Assembly (NCBI RefSeq): GCF_964204645.1
Contig: NC_134026.1
Location: 13,976,450 to 14,040,449, forward strand
Origin: Tubulanus polymorphus
Taxonomy: Eukaryota > Nemertea > Palaeonemertea > Tubulaniformes > Tubulanidae
Length of the DNA stretch: 64,000 nt
Direction: 5' to 3'
The stretch's first letter is position 1, and the number at the start of each line of letters is the position of its first letter. Of this stretch, positions 53,417 to 64,000 are shown in pieces. A program made the translations under genes and the position numbers. The notes beneath the pieces were generated by a model. It was not told where the DNA came from and did no database searches. It saw only the letters and a list, made by a program, of their open reading frames with translations.

Positions 53417-55555
53417 TTAATTATGTATTCTTGGACGGGTAAATAATTTTAGAGCCCGTCTTACACCAGTGGCTAGATTGTTCGCAAATTGCCTTATACC
53501 GTTCTTGTTGTTAATGTGGAGGTCGTCTCTGTAGTATCGACGTCGGTCATTCCGGTTGTCGTGACGGATAACGTAAGCATTTTTATCTGCAGCTGCAAGC
53601 GATTCGACGGTATAGTTAAAGGTTGCAGACTGGTCACCAAGACTTTGATGGTCGAATCTAGGCGGTATCTGGGAAATAACCAATCGTGTATCTGGGAAGT
53701 AGAACTTAATTTTGTTCACAAGGCTAACAAAGCGATCTACACAGGTATTGGCACAATGTAGGTTTCGGATATCGTTATTACCAACATGCAAAACGATGCA
53801 TGCAGGGTTTTCGCTTCTAATTCTATCGACAACTTGCCCTGCTTCTTTAATTGTATACGCCGTAAATTTTTCAACCTGACATTGATCGTTCACAGAGCGG
53901 TTAGTGTCGATATATCGGATGTTCGAGTCTCCGATGATAAACACATTATTTTGGCGACGCACGCGTTCTGGCGGATTTGTGTTGTCACGGATATCACGGT
54001 TGCTCTCTCTAGATATTTCCGGCGGATATTTGTCACATCTATTTTCCAGTCCATGGCGCCTCTCACTGTACAAGGGGCGTTCTAGCTGATTGTAATACGT
54101 ATTGTTGTGAACCTCGCGGTACTTATCTCTTTTGCGGCGCGTTAGATTATGCACAGTTTTTCCGGCTGGCTTCGATTTAGATTCTTCGTTGTCCCCGTAT
54201 AATCCTAGTGACGACGTCGATGATATCATAGAGTATTTGTCATCAAGGTCGGTTCCTTGTGACTGAAACGTTTGGATGGCCTCAAGCGATTTCGAGGCTA
54301 TATCTTGCAGGTTATCGAGTCTAGTTTCTGTGTTACAGACTTTCTGTAAGATATCGCGTGTGCGGTTAACACTCCGGTCCGAGATTTTCTTTAAATGTTC
54401 AGTTGTCTTAGCCGTTTCACTCACTGCGACCATTAGTTCGTTGATGTGGTCTACGCGTTTTGTGCAATCTTCAAGTTTTTGTTGCAGCTGTTTTATTTGA
54501 GAAGACTGTGAGCATTGATTTACCTGCTGCAATAAGTTTACCGTTGATTGTTGCATCGAGTTAAACATATTCATTATGTCTTCACCGTCAATTACTGTCA
54601 TATCGGTTTGACAACTAGCGGTACGAGTATTCGAAGGTTGTGGCTCAGTTTGGATTTGTGCTTCTGTCTTGTTCGATGCGCACGCGTGCCCCGAACTAGC
54701 ATCGCTGGCCGGCGCTACTGTAAGTGCGGTGCCGCAGGGGTTGCATATATAGAGCTCTCTAACATCTGATGTCGCAAGTGCTAGTTCATTTTTCGACAGG
54801 CTGGTGCATTTGTTATGGGTCCAACCTTCGCATAGTGAACATTGGATCATGCTGTTCGTGTCCGGCCCGGTGCATGCGGAGCAGCAGGATTTTTTGTCAT
54901 TCTGCTTTGAAGAACTCACGGATAACGCAGATTGCGATGGAACTTTCTTGAAGATTCTCTCCAACAACTGAGGTAAGGCCTCGCTTAGCCAAACTAAGTA
55001 GGAGGAACCCTGAATGTGTAGTTTCGGAGATTTTTTAGTTGATCCCTTATACAAGGTAATGTGTACCGTTCCCAATGCAATGTTTTGAGTGTCAACATAC
55101 ACACCGCTGAAATGTACGCCATGATCCCCTCTATCAACAGGGTTTCCATACTGCGATCTAAATTCCGAGTGAAATAGCTTAATTTTGTCCTTGCAATGCG
55201 AAAGATCAATAACGAGTGACTGCGATTTCTCACTAATGTTTATACTTTTGTTTGGAATACCGACGTTATCGTCCTCGCGGAAGGATCTTCGACGTTTGTC
55301 ACTGCCTGACGGTGATGAAATTTGACTGTTATGCAATATTTCTCGCAATTGAATATACGCTGCATTCAATTTTTGGAATTTAGAGGTCGAGTCCAGAGAA
55401 TTATTCCTATCTGGGTGTATTTCACGAGCAAGAGTTAAGTACTGCAGCCGTAGAACATCCTGTGACGTTGGCATCTCTTCTAGGTCCAACAACGACAGTA
55501 GGGCGGAAGTAGCGCTTCCGCTGTGCTGTTGTGTAGTAGGAGAGGGTGGCGCCAT
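53417..55555 (-). CDS. LINE ORF1: J-domain, PHD finger, coiled coil, SGNH hydrolase (712 aa)
   Basis: The frame is intact from ATG at 55555. Residues about 15-76 form a DnaJ-type J-domain: a helix, then YLTLAREIHPDRNN with the HPD tripeptide at 47-49, then SKFQKLNAAYIQLREIL. A beta-rich domain (GVHFSGVYVD..., HIQGSSYLVWL) fills about 110-205. A PHD finger spans about 224-274 (CCSAC, CSLCEGWTHNKC, CNPC). A coiled coil follows (about 320-430), then a basic stretch. From 537 a GDSL/SGNH hydrolase domain shows GDSN (542), HVGNND (590) and DDLH (677). PHD plus esterase is known for CR1 ORF1 proteins; the J-domain is not one I know from them. The ORF ends 76 nt before ORF2. Confidence 0.88.
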   Translation of the reverse strand: MAPPSPTTQQHSGSATSALLSLLDLEEMPTSQDVLRLQYLTLAREIHPDRNNSLDSTSKFQKLNAAYIQLREILHNSQISSPSGSDKRRRSFREDDNVGIPNKSINISEKSQSLVIDLSHCKDKIKLFHSEFRSQYGNPVDRGDHGVHFSGVYVDTQNIALGTVHITLYKGSTKKSPKLHIQGSSYLVWLSEALPQLLERIFKKVPSQSALSVSSSKQNDKKSCCSACTGPDTNSMIQCSLCEGWTHNKCTSLSKNELALATSDVRELYICNPCGTALTVAPASDASSGHACASNKTEAQIQTEPQPSNTRTASCQTDMTVIDGEDIMNMFNSMQQSTVNLLQQVNQCSQSSQIKQLQQKLEDCTKRVDHINELMVAVSETAKTTEHLKKISDRSVNRTRDILQKVCNTETRLDNLQDIASKSLEAIQTFQSQGTDLDDKYSMISSTSSLGLYGDNEESKSKPAGKTVHNLTRRKRDKYREVHNNTYYNQLERPLYSERRHGLENRCDKYPPEISRESNRDIRDNTNPPERVRRQNNVFIIGDSNIRYIDTNRSVNDQCQVEKFTAYTIKEAGQVVDRIRSENPACIVLHVGNNDIRNLHCANTCVDRFVSLVNKIKFYFPDTRLVISQIPPRFDHQSLGDQSATFNYTVESLAAADKNAYVIRHDNRNDRRRYYRDDLHINNKNGIRQFANNLATGVRRALKLFTRPRIHN

Positions 55556-55801
55556 TTTGAATTTCGAAACTTTGCTGTTTTCCTTTCAACGGTAAAGTTA
55601 ACAATTCTAACGAGTAGAGAACTTACAGATTGGCTTCATTAGATTCTCCGTATGTTTATGCTTCGTATACTACTATCGGTGACGATCTTACGTGTTTTCG
55701 TTAGTTGTTTTTGTTGTCTTTTTGACGGAGCGTACTTCTCGGCGACTACAATCGCGGGCGTCTTTAAAACCTGTCTTTGCTGACGGGTCTGACTATTTCA
55801 G

Positions 55802-56026
55802 ATGGCTGGGAGTCACCTTCATTTCGGTCTGCAAATTATACATTTAGACTTTACCTACGTACCTAAAATGGCGGACGATTCAACTTCATCTTCCGATCCG
55901 TCTTATTGTTGTCATGATTGTCATGATTTTATGGCGGTGTCATCACTCATCAATGAACACGAATTGAAGTCAAGAACTAAGTGGTGCGTCTGGTGGAAGG
56001 AAAATTTCTCTGAATATTGTGGTGGT
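55802..56026 (+). CDS. Possible first exon inside the 1.8-kb element
   Basis: An ATG at 55802, within the terminal repeat, opens a frame with a SYCCHDCHDF Cys/His cluster and TKWCVWWKENFSEYC, reaching a GGTATG splice donor at about 56027. This may be the remnant of the transposase's first exon or an exon captured from a host gene (the inner AAAATGGCGGACG context at 55866 is a good start site too). No homologue recognised. Confidence 0.3.
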
Positions 56027-56795
56027 ATGTTTATCTTTTACCGTACGTAATTTTAATGTCTCTCTGACTCTAGTCTTGTTAATTGTTTTCTGTTCTATCT
56101 ATCTAGGCCTATAGTACAGTATAATAACTTATAAGCTGATGAGTGTTGTGTTAAGAAAACACTTGTCGTGTTGACATATGGCCTCGCAAACAGCATATAT
56201 ACACCAGTACGAATAAGCCTTCCTGTACTGTTTTTCGATATGATCGTATGTCTCTAGGCTAATACATGCACGCGCGTCACCGGAATTACGGGTATTATTG
56301 GGGCAAACCACTTCATTTCATTTCAGCGAAATCACAATATATAGCCTAATGGTGATCATTACAAAAAATTTGGTCGTAACCAAAATTATGGGGGGCAGAT
56401 GCTTCATCGCCCCCCCCCCCCTATGATGCCGCTTTGACAAGCTGCCAGTTTTGCTTGGCCTAGCCTACTTAAACTATAATTTTCTGGTTATATTTTTAAT
56501 TCTATAAATGCTTGACCTGAATGGACTTAATACCAAAACATATTTTTGTTGGGGGGTGCAACATGCTTTTTTCTCTTTCACTTACTGCTTTTTGACTTAA
56601 TGTTTTTGTCTAATACTCCATATAACATGTATATGATGTATTTTTGATAATGGTTATTGGGATCATTACACAGCACAAATGTGGTGTCGATTAGTTACAT
56701 AAAAAATATGCTAATTATTTTAATATAGGAACATTTAAAGTTGTGGAAAATTTTTGTCCATTGTAAATGTGTGGACTCATTGGCATATATATACC

Positions 56796-56901
<106 letters not shown>

Positions 56902-57532
56902 AACATTTATTTTCTGCACACTTCGGCAACAGGTGAGCTAATTTGGCCATTTTGGTTTGCTTTTTAACTTTTTACACATAATAATTTTTTATATCTTAGT
57001 AACCCGATCGTTGTAGAGAAATGTTTGACAATCACCATATTTGTATATCAATGACTTGTAATATTCACCATATTGTACTCAATGTCACCTAACATCATCT
57101 GAACCGTATGCACTATTAAAATGCTGTAAGGCCGTGTTGTAATCCAATTTTCAAATTTCCAAGTCAATCAGAACTATGTACATGTATATTCAAATTTTAA
57201 AATTGTGTAAGTTGATTTATATCAGAACAATGTGGTGTTTATTCAAATTTAGAAATTTGTGAAATAAAAAAGTTTGTATGGTACATATATATGGTTTTAG
57301 TTTATATTTTTCTTCAAGTTGAATGTAATTTACGAGGACTTTTTAAGGAATTTCCTTTTGGATAGCAGATCTCCTGATTGGAAATAAGTTTCTATTGGTC
57401 ATTTAATTGAATTTCATTCAGACAAAAAATGGGAACTTTGTTTGAACGAATTGCGCTGAGGGACCGAGTTCGTGGAACGATTTACGGGATTCGAACCCAG
57501 TGTATTGTGCTACGTTACATCGTAGGTGAAGT

Positions 57533-58072
57533 CTAGATGTATAATTCGTTGACCGAAATGAAGGTGACTCCCAGCCATCTGAAATAGTCAGACCCTTTGC
57601 TGACTGGGAATAAGATATTTCTCAGCGCGAAGGGGGCTGTAAGCGGTTTAATTCCTAACATTTTAGCCATTGGTTTGTTTACCATAAATTTATGTTGTTC
57701 ATTAGCTATCTTTATTCTTATTGTATTAGTACTATCAATTTTAATAAATTTAATTTCAAATACAGAAGTTCCCCCGATTTTCAACCGAGCTCTTCTATTA
57801 ATTTCCTGCGCTAATGATTCGAAATTATATAATCCTGGTTTTAAAAATAGATGAAACCATTTATCTTTATTTCTCATATAAATCATAAACCCTCTATGTT
57901 CAAAAGTTTTATCCGATATATTATAAAAAGAATTACATAAACTTACATTTACTAATTTTAAATCAACACAATTCTTAACTTCTCTATCTAATTGTACTAG
58001 TAAATTGTGTGATTTAGAATTTAACAGTTTTCTAGAATCAACAAATATTCTATATTCTTTTAATTCTACCAT
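57533..58072 (-). pseudogene. Polinton minor capsid (penton)-type protein, 3' end replaced by transposon sequence
   Basis: The start MVELKEYRIFVDSRKLLN follows TAAAATAAATG. Order of features: VQLDREVKNCVDLKLVNVSL, CNSFYNIS, KPGLYNFESLAQEINRRARL and KPMAKMLGIKPL, a pattern (NSFYNI, PGxYxF..L..EIN, MLG) shared with Polinton minor capsid proteins of the jelly-roll type. The last 23 codons after about 57604 are encoded by the 45-bp terminal repeat and interior of the inserted element, so the natural C-terminus is lost. About 156 native residues remain. Confidence 0.65.
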
Positions 58073-58089
58073 TTATTTTACATATTTTC

Positions 58090-58443
58090 TTATTCGAAAT
58101 CTAATTCATGGTGCCCCTTTTCATTCTTACCTTTGTATATGAAATAGAAATCACCTGAACATAATTCTTCTAAATCGTCACTTGATAATCTATGAAATCT
58201 ATCTGGTAAATATTTTCTGAATTTATATGTATTTCCCTTTAATCATTCATATTCTAAGTGGATAACTAATTTATCTCCATATTTGTTAGTAACTGTATCA
58301 ATATTTTTAATTAGATATTTCTTATGGATTATTAATTCTTTTAACTTCTTAAATTTATAATCTACTGATTTGACATTTGAAGTATCTTCTATTCTATCTA
58401 GAAATGATTTGTTGTTCTCACTGTGTGCTTGTTTATAATACAT
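58090..58443 (-). pseudogene. Small Polinton protein next to polymerase, in-frame TGA
   Basis: The frame carries KKYLIKNIDTVTNKYGDKLVIHLEYE, an in-frame TGA (58243-58245), then KYLPDRFHRLSSDDLEELCSG and a C-terminus ending at 58090. About 117 residues in total. I recall short proteins with a KYLPxRF motif accompanying Polinton polymerase genes; the role is unknown. The TGA could be a decayed CGA (Arg). Confidence 0.45.
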
Positions 58444-58461
58444 AATTTTATTAAAATTTGA

Positions 58462-61400
58462 TTAACACGCTAGAATTCTTTTCATAATCTCATTCTCTTT
58501 TGTTTCTTCTCTTTTAAATTTTAAGTATTCATCTAAATTGCAACCGTAAGCAACTGTGTGTATACCATCATCTAAAATATATCTTTTATCATCGAATGGG
58601 TTCAAACTAACCTCTTCTATCTCTTCAATAAACATCTCGTGGTACTCAGATCTTAAACATTTCATCTTATGTTTTCTAACTTCTTCATTGAATATACAAT
58701 TGATGTAATCTTTGAAATTAATATTCTTTTCTACTACACTTTTGGTTATTCCTTTTAACTTTTTAGCTTCATGAGTTTTAGTTCTATAACTATACATTTT
58801 AGATCGAATACCTATAAATTCTATCATTTCTTCACCTCCTAATTCATCTTTGAATTTACCAGGCACCTTTTTATTATCATTGCTAAACAATTTATGATCT
58901 TTAGGATAATTACTAAAATCAAAATGATGTTTTAATGTTTTTAAATCATCTGTTATGTTATTAGTTTTTATCTTTAATATGTAACTGTCAGTATCAAAAT
59001 ATAAGATTTCTATATGCTTTTCTCCAAAATGAGGTTGTAACACGTTATAATAGAATTCATACATCAATAGCTTTGATATTTCATCAAATTTCTTTGATTT
59101 TCATCAAATATTCTGTTACCTATGAACTTAGGATATGTTTGTAAATGCCTTATCCTTTTGCCATTGCTAACTAACTCAATATCATTTCTATTTCTGATAT
59201 TTTCACAAGTCTTACCATAGAATGCATTATTCATTAGTTAGAAGAAATCTTTCTCGAAATCAGTTTTAGCTTTAGTTCTCTGTTTGGTGTTAAAATCTAT
59301 ATATTTTTCTAACCATTTAGATTGACTAAATGAAATATATCTATGTACTTTTTTAGAACCATTCCTTGATTCAAATAAAACTTCAACATTCTATAATGTA
59401 CTACATAATTATATTTATCTTCCTGAGTTACCATTAACTTTTCTGTATGAATATGATTTTCAGGTTTAATTCTTTTTTGGTAATTTGATAAATCTTCATG
59501 TGTTACAGTTTTATGTTCGGGGCAGTAAGCTAGATTTCTAGATTTAAATTTAATATGTTCAGGATATTCTAAATATACAACAAAAAAGTAACCAGTCTCT
59601 GAATCATCTGCAATATCTAGAATTCTTTTCTTCTAATCAAATTTATCATTATTTTCATGCTGTAAAACTTCTGTTATTTCAAATACTCCATAAGGTTGAG
59701 GTTCCATCATTGCCCAACCATATAGATTATTTGCATCTATATATAATAACTTATATCCAAGGTTATCATTTACATTGAAATATCTATCACCTAATACACC
59801 TGAAACTCCTCCTCTTATAGATTTTTCAAATAATAATAATTGATCTATATTTGTCAACAAATCCATTTTTATATCTGTAAATCTTAAACCAAAATCCCAA
59901 GTTAAATCTGGCCTAGAATAACAATGGCAAGGATCAATATTAAAATATTCTAGGTTTACATCTCTAAACCTTTCGAATATATCAGTTAATAATAATACAT
60001 CTGATTTTAAATATAAATCTACTAATTGTCCATGATTTTTCATTCCAAAATGATTCCAAATATTCAATGTTCTATTACAGACTTTATCTTTAACATATTC
60101 ATTTTTTAATTCATCATAAAATCATTCTTTTAATAATTCAGTTATATTGAAATCATAATGCGATTTGTAAAATGAATATGGAATTGCGCCTTTATATCTC
60201 ATTAATTGAAAATCATCATTATTTGGATATTGTTGCTTTAATATTTTTAATTCATCATCAACTAATGATTTTGATAAATTATCTAATGAACTACCTAGAA
60301 ACCTATATGAATCTATAAATCTTAGACACCCAAATTGGAAAGATATATAATCCTCAGATGTTTTAGCTAACATTTTAAATTTATAAGTTGGTATTTTATC
60401 TTTTGATCTATATGAATTTAATCTTTCTATTTGATTATTGATTTCTTCTATCTTATGGCACAGTTGCTTGATGAATAAATGTGCATCATACCCTGATAAA
60501 TTATGAAATATTACTGGAACAAAATTGATTTTCTTAGCTTGTAAGTTACAATTCTCGTGCGCCGCGCCTCTAAAATTTCCATTCAATTGATCATGGTCTC
60601 TCACTTTTTTATCTTTATAATTAAATAGTTTTTCACAATAATAACATTTATCAGCAAACTCAAATTCTTCTTTATCTTCTTCTGTCATTATAATTTCTTT
60701 ATTTGTATCTAATACTTTACTAAATTTGATTTCATCCTCAATTAATAAGTCACAAAAATGATTGATAACATTTTCATTTCTATAATTATAATATTCACTT
60801 TTAATTAGTTCGGTATAATCAGATTTTATATATAACCCGAAAGCTGCTGCTGATTGATGAATCTTTTTAATAGTATTTGTTATTAGGGGATCTGAATAAT
60901 CAATTACATCATTTTCATTAGAATTTAATTTCTTTCTTTTATAATATATTTCTTTTCTATCTTGATAAGTTAATTCTTTATTTAGTGATTCAAAATCTCC
61001 ATATATTACAAATGGTACTTTATTCTTGTAATCATATTTTTTTAATTCTAATATTTTATCCTTTTCATTTGGTAAAAATAATTTACAATAATCATGATTA
61101 TCACATAATTGTTTATGATTTAATAATGTGCTTTCATTACTGAATCTATTTATTAAACATTTTCTACATAGATATATTTTATTGTGGTTATTTTCTGTTC
61201 TAAAAAATAAATCGATTTGTTTTATCCACATATAATGATTTTCATAATATAATATATCTATAACACCATTTGAATCATAATCTTTTGATAAATACAAAGG
61301 TTCTAATGTATAGTGTTCAATTTTATCACCTTTTGTATTTGGTAATTTGATTAAATCAAATACATTTATTCTTAGATTATTTTATCTTTCTATTTTTGGG

Positions 61401-62449
61401 ATATCTTTAATTCTAACTGGATAATTGTCTATCTTATAATTATTTTCAAATTGTATATAATTTGTTAATCTATAAGTATGTTTATTGTAATCTTCAACTG
61501 GATGTAAGCAACTTATAATTGTCCATAGAAAACATTTATTATCTTCATTTTATACGTTTATAACAGCATTTGTTTAATATAACTTGATCCATTTATATTA
61601 TTATCTTTATAATATGATGAATTATTTTCATCAATTGGTTTTGATTTAGTTAACTTATTATATTTTGTGTTGTAACTATAAACATGTAAAGTCATAAATA
61701 TTATTTCATCGAATATTAAACCTGATCCTTCAAAATATTTCTCTTCTATTTTAGTTTTTACTTCATTATAACATTTATCTCATTTTTCATCTATATGTTG
61801 TTTTGAAATAATATGTTGTGAATGGGAATTTATATTATATATTGGTTTATCTTCAGATTTTATAAACTTTACTTTAACTGATATGCTAATTTTAGGGTAT
61901 ACCAACATCTGTGATTATTTTTATAATATTTTTCATATTTTCCAAATGTTTTTTATTTTCTTCTAATGTTTTTCCTTTATGGAATTTAAACTCAATAGCT
62001 GCTGGACCAATATCACTTTTAAATGCTTCAGTTATCTCTATTTCTTCTTTATTATCTAATGAATTAATATAATTTGTTACATCTTCCATGTATGGTCTTT
62101 TATTGTTTAATTTATTTTTTATTCTTTTAATTGTCTTCGGTTTCTTATCATTATCTTTATCAGAATAATCTTCACCTAAAATATCATTATTCATATTTCT
62201 AATATGACTTTTAGATTTTAAATGTTCTTTATAATATCTTTTATCACTGAATGATTGATTACATGAATCACATTTGTATGTTTCTTTTTCATTCTTTAAT
62301 TCATCTAATTTAGTTTCTAATATATCATCTTTATATTCTAACTTAAATTTATTTTCTAAATGTGTTCTAGTTTTATTGTGTCTTGGTTTTTGGGATTTAT
62401 CTTTATTGATTTTACATATTGGACAGTAGTACTTCTTATTTGCTTCCAT
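58462..62449 (-). pseudogene. Polinton family B DNA polymerase with N-terminal zinc fingers, decayed
   Basis: The ATG at 62449 begins two C2H2-like fingers (YYCPICKINKDK, YKCDSCNQSFSDKRYYKEHL). Frameshifts near 61895 and at many points to 61300 run through the N-terminal region (FEGSGLIFDEI, DNKCFLWTIISCLHP). The exonuclease part has VIYGDFESL and FHNLSGYDAHLF (D/E metal ligands). The polymerase part has LYIDANNLYGWAM, NNAFYGKT and YFDTDSYIL. In-frame stops include TGA at 60122, TAG at 59633 and one near 59237, plus frameshifts near 59330 and 59095. Total length of about 1,330 codons is normal for protein-primed Polinton polymerases. Inactive in this copy. Confidence 0.88.
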
Positions 62450-62529
62450 TTAAATATCAAATTTTTTATTAAAATTGATTTTAGAAGTTATTCATTTATA
62501 TGTTATTCATATATATGAATATTTTAAGA

Positions 62530-62675
62530 GTAAATAGGATAATAGGGGTTCGGGTTAAAGGTTGAAGGGGCGAGTAAAAAATGAAAAATAAATTCGAGCG
62601 TGCGTGAATTTATTTTTCATTTTTTATGAGCTCGACCCTTCGACCTTTGGCCTGAACCCCTATTATCCTATTTAC
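62530..62675. repeat. 146-bp imperfect palindrome at the Polinton edge
   Basis: GTAAATAGGATAATAGGGGT on the left is matched inverted by ACCCCTATTATCCTATTTAC on the right. The complementarity continues through TTAAAGGTTGAAGGG/CCCTTCGACCTTTGG to a GAATTTATTTTTCATTTTTT centre. It is MITE-like and lies 80 bp outside the polymerase start; no TSD was seen. Confidence 0.85.
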
Positions 62676-62863
62676 TGCGGTGGGATGAAATTGATTTGAT
62701 TTGATCGATTAGTTGATAGACCTGCACAGAAGAAACTCAACGAGAATTTTAGCATAACCTTTCTTTTATCTTTATTATTTTGGCACTGAGTGGAACATAG
62801 ACTCGTTCAGAATTCGTACATGATGATTAAGATTATTATTCGAATTTTAGTGACTTAGAAAAG

Positions 62864-64000
62864 ATGAGTACTCAATCCGTTGACGTGGATGGTGATCTGA
62901 GAGGTAGACCTTCGACTAGGAGTAATGCTCGTAGACAACCCCGAAGTCTTAGCGACGAGGTATCGCAATCTCGAAGAGATGGGAATCTTACCCGTCGTCA
63001 GCCCTTAGACAGAGAGACGACAGTCGTAGGAGATTCCCCAGCCGTAACGGAAGCAGTTACCGCGACTGATGCACTCGAGAAAGGTTCAGAGGTGTTTGAG
63101 ACGACAACGCTTCCTCGTAGAGTTAGCTCCGGAGACCAGAGTTCCCATTATGCAGACCGTTTCGAGCGCAATGTCGAAACGAGCGATCGTCTTGACCGAA
63201 TTCCTTTGGGGTCAAATTTTGATTTTGAGAGTCAGCGCCTCGCTCAAGATCGTAACCCGGCATGTAGAATCAAGCCCGAAACCTTCGACTGTAACGGTTC
63301 TTGGCGAGATTATATTTAAGTTTTTGAGACGGTATCACGTATCAACCGCTGGGACGATGGATCCAAGGCAGATTTTCTTTTCGTACACCTTCCAGGCCCA
63401 GCCCGTCAATTAGCTTGCACTTTGTCGCATCGAAGCCGGCTTGATTATGGTGAGTTAGTCGGTATACTCGGCTCGAGATTTGGTTTTGGCCATCAATCTG
63501 AACTCTTCTTAGCTGAAATTAAGAACAGAAGGCGTAAGAGGACAGAAACCCTAAGAGAACTGGGGCAAGAGCTACTTTCCCTTGCGGTACAGGCTTATCC
63601 TGATTTAGACCCATTTCAGAGAGACCGTTTGGTCCGCACTCATTTTACAGACGCGATCGACGATAGAGAGCTGCGTATGCAATTGTATCAGAGTCATTGT
63701 AAATCGCTCGACGAGTTAGTCCGTTTAGCCGTAGAACTAGAGGGGTTTAAGAGATTGGAGGAAGATAGAGAGCGTGGCTCCCACGGGTTTGTAAGAGCAA
63801 CGAAAGTAGAAGAGAATGACCAAATTGAGACATTGAGATCTCAGGTGACCGAGTTAACGACAATGGTGAAGCAGTTGGTAGGCCTTCAATCTCAACAGAG
63901 CGTTCGTCGAGACAATCATTCTATAGTATGTTATAGTTGTGGTCAAGCAGGACACATCTCTAGAAACTGCCGAGAAGGACCGAGACGGGGAAACGGGCGA
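62864..64000 (+). pseudogene. gag: Ty3/Gypsy-like gag with zinc knuckle, one stop, runs off the window
   Basis: The ATG at 62864 opens an Arg/Ser-rich N-terminus. The capsid-type domain starts near IKPETFDCNGSWRDYI, where an in-frame TAA at 63317-63319 interrupts it (most gag relatives have Gln or a similar residue in this WRDY-x-x-F stretch). The same frame continues through INRWDDGSKADFLFVHLPG, a helical capsid region, a coiled segment and a CCHC knuckle (CYSCGQAGHISRNC, about 63931). Protease and polymerase would lie beyond 64000. No LTR could be delimited upstream. Confidence 0.75.

Larger units (their letters stand above)
49675..55775 (-). mobile_element. CR1-like non-LTR retrotransposon, near full length
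   Basis: Read on the minus strand the order is 5' leader, ORF1 (J-domain, PHD finger, SGNH hydrolase), ORF2 (AP-type endonuclease, reverse transcriptase, zinc motif), a 3' UTR with AATAAAGATATATTGAATTG, and a tail of four TTGAA repeats ending near 49675. PHD and esterase domains in ORF1 and a short 3' microsatellite tail are marks of the CR1 group. ORF2 is frameshifted. The exact 5' end lies between 55560 and 55775; no TSD was identified. Confidence 0.85.
57605..62460 (-). mobile_element. Maverick/Polinton, minor capsid and polymerase part
   Basis: This AT-rich minus-strand block carries the minor capsid-type gene, a small protein gene and family B DNA polymerase, ending with the polymerase start at 62449. 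Polymerase at this end and integrase at 36 kb match the opposite-end arrangement of Polintons. No terminal inverted repeat shared with the 34.5-kb end was found. Confidence 0.85.

Noticed and set aside
53489-54951. Plus-strand ORFs across the LINE ORF1
   Set aside because: Antisense shadows of the 712-codon ORF1.
57478-57530. Minus-strand B box (complement of GGATTCGAACCC)
   Set aside because: It lies within the 1.8-kb transposon and has no matching A box or closing stem that I can support.

Overview
The window is eukaryotic nuclear DNA, most likely from a marine invertebrate. Spliced transposase genes, CR1-like LINEs, a BEL/Pao element, a Maverick/Polinton and many fold-back MITEs point to a metazoan. 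I cannot fix the phylum; a mollusc or other lophotrochozoan, or an invertebrate deuterostome, would fit. I see no confident single-copy host gene. The window is a mosaic of nested mobile elements, and several insertion events can be resolved to the base from target-site duplications (TSDs).

Layout. 0-3 kb holds a small ORF behind a CCAAT/TATA-like promoter, a decayed IS630/Tc1-like transposase exon, a MITE and a 154-bp tandem array. 3.0-13.7 kb lies between imperfect inverted termini (a candidate large DNA transposon), carries a minus-strand transposase-like ORF, and is interrupted at a TA by a 5,057-bp pogo-type element. The pogo element has 25-bp terminal repeats and an 11-exon transposase gene whose exons all join in phase (613 aa, DD35D). 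11.6-12.2 kb is a 145-bp satellite. 15.4-16.4 kb is a hairpin-bearing minisatellite. 16.4-18.3 kb is the 3' end of a LINE split by an 893-bp MITE. 19.7-20.5 kb is a hAT-type fold-back element with a perfect 8-bp TSD. A second copy of it (25.1-32.4 kb) is split by a young BEL/Pao retrotransposon with near-identical LTRs. That element's gag-pol frame is broken by a 22-bp tandem duplication.

34.5-45.8 kb and 57.6-62.5 kb are two parts of one AT-rich, decayed Maverick/Polinton: HNH nuclease, chromodomain integrase, packaging ATPase, major capsid protein, several membrane proteins, a probable minor capsid protein and a zinc-finger-headed family B polymerase. Integrase and polymerase lie at opposite ends, as in other Polintons. 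The plus-strand and minus-strand blocks converge on twin palindromes at 38.2-38.5 kb. Four minus-strand genes share an almost identical T-tract plus AATAAATG start-proximal element, a candidate virus-like promoter. Between the two parts sit about 3.9 kb of unassigned DNA, a 6-kb CR1-like LINE whose ORF1 combines J-domain, PHD finger and SGNH hydrolase, and a 1,811-bp element with perfect 45-bp terminal repeats and a 9-bp TSD. The window ends inside the gag gene of a Ty3/Gypsy-like element.

Most coding regions are inactivated by frameshifts or stops. The best-preserved are the pogo transposase, the LINE ORF1, the BEL frames apart from the duplication, and the Polinton integrase and ATPase.
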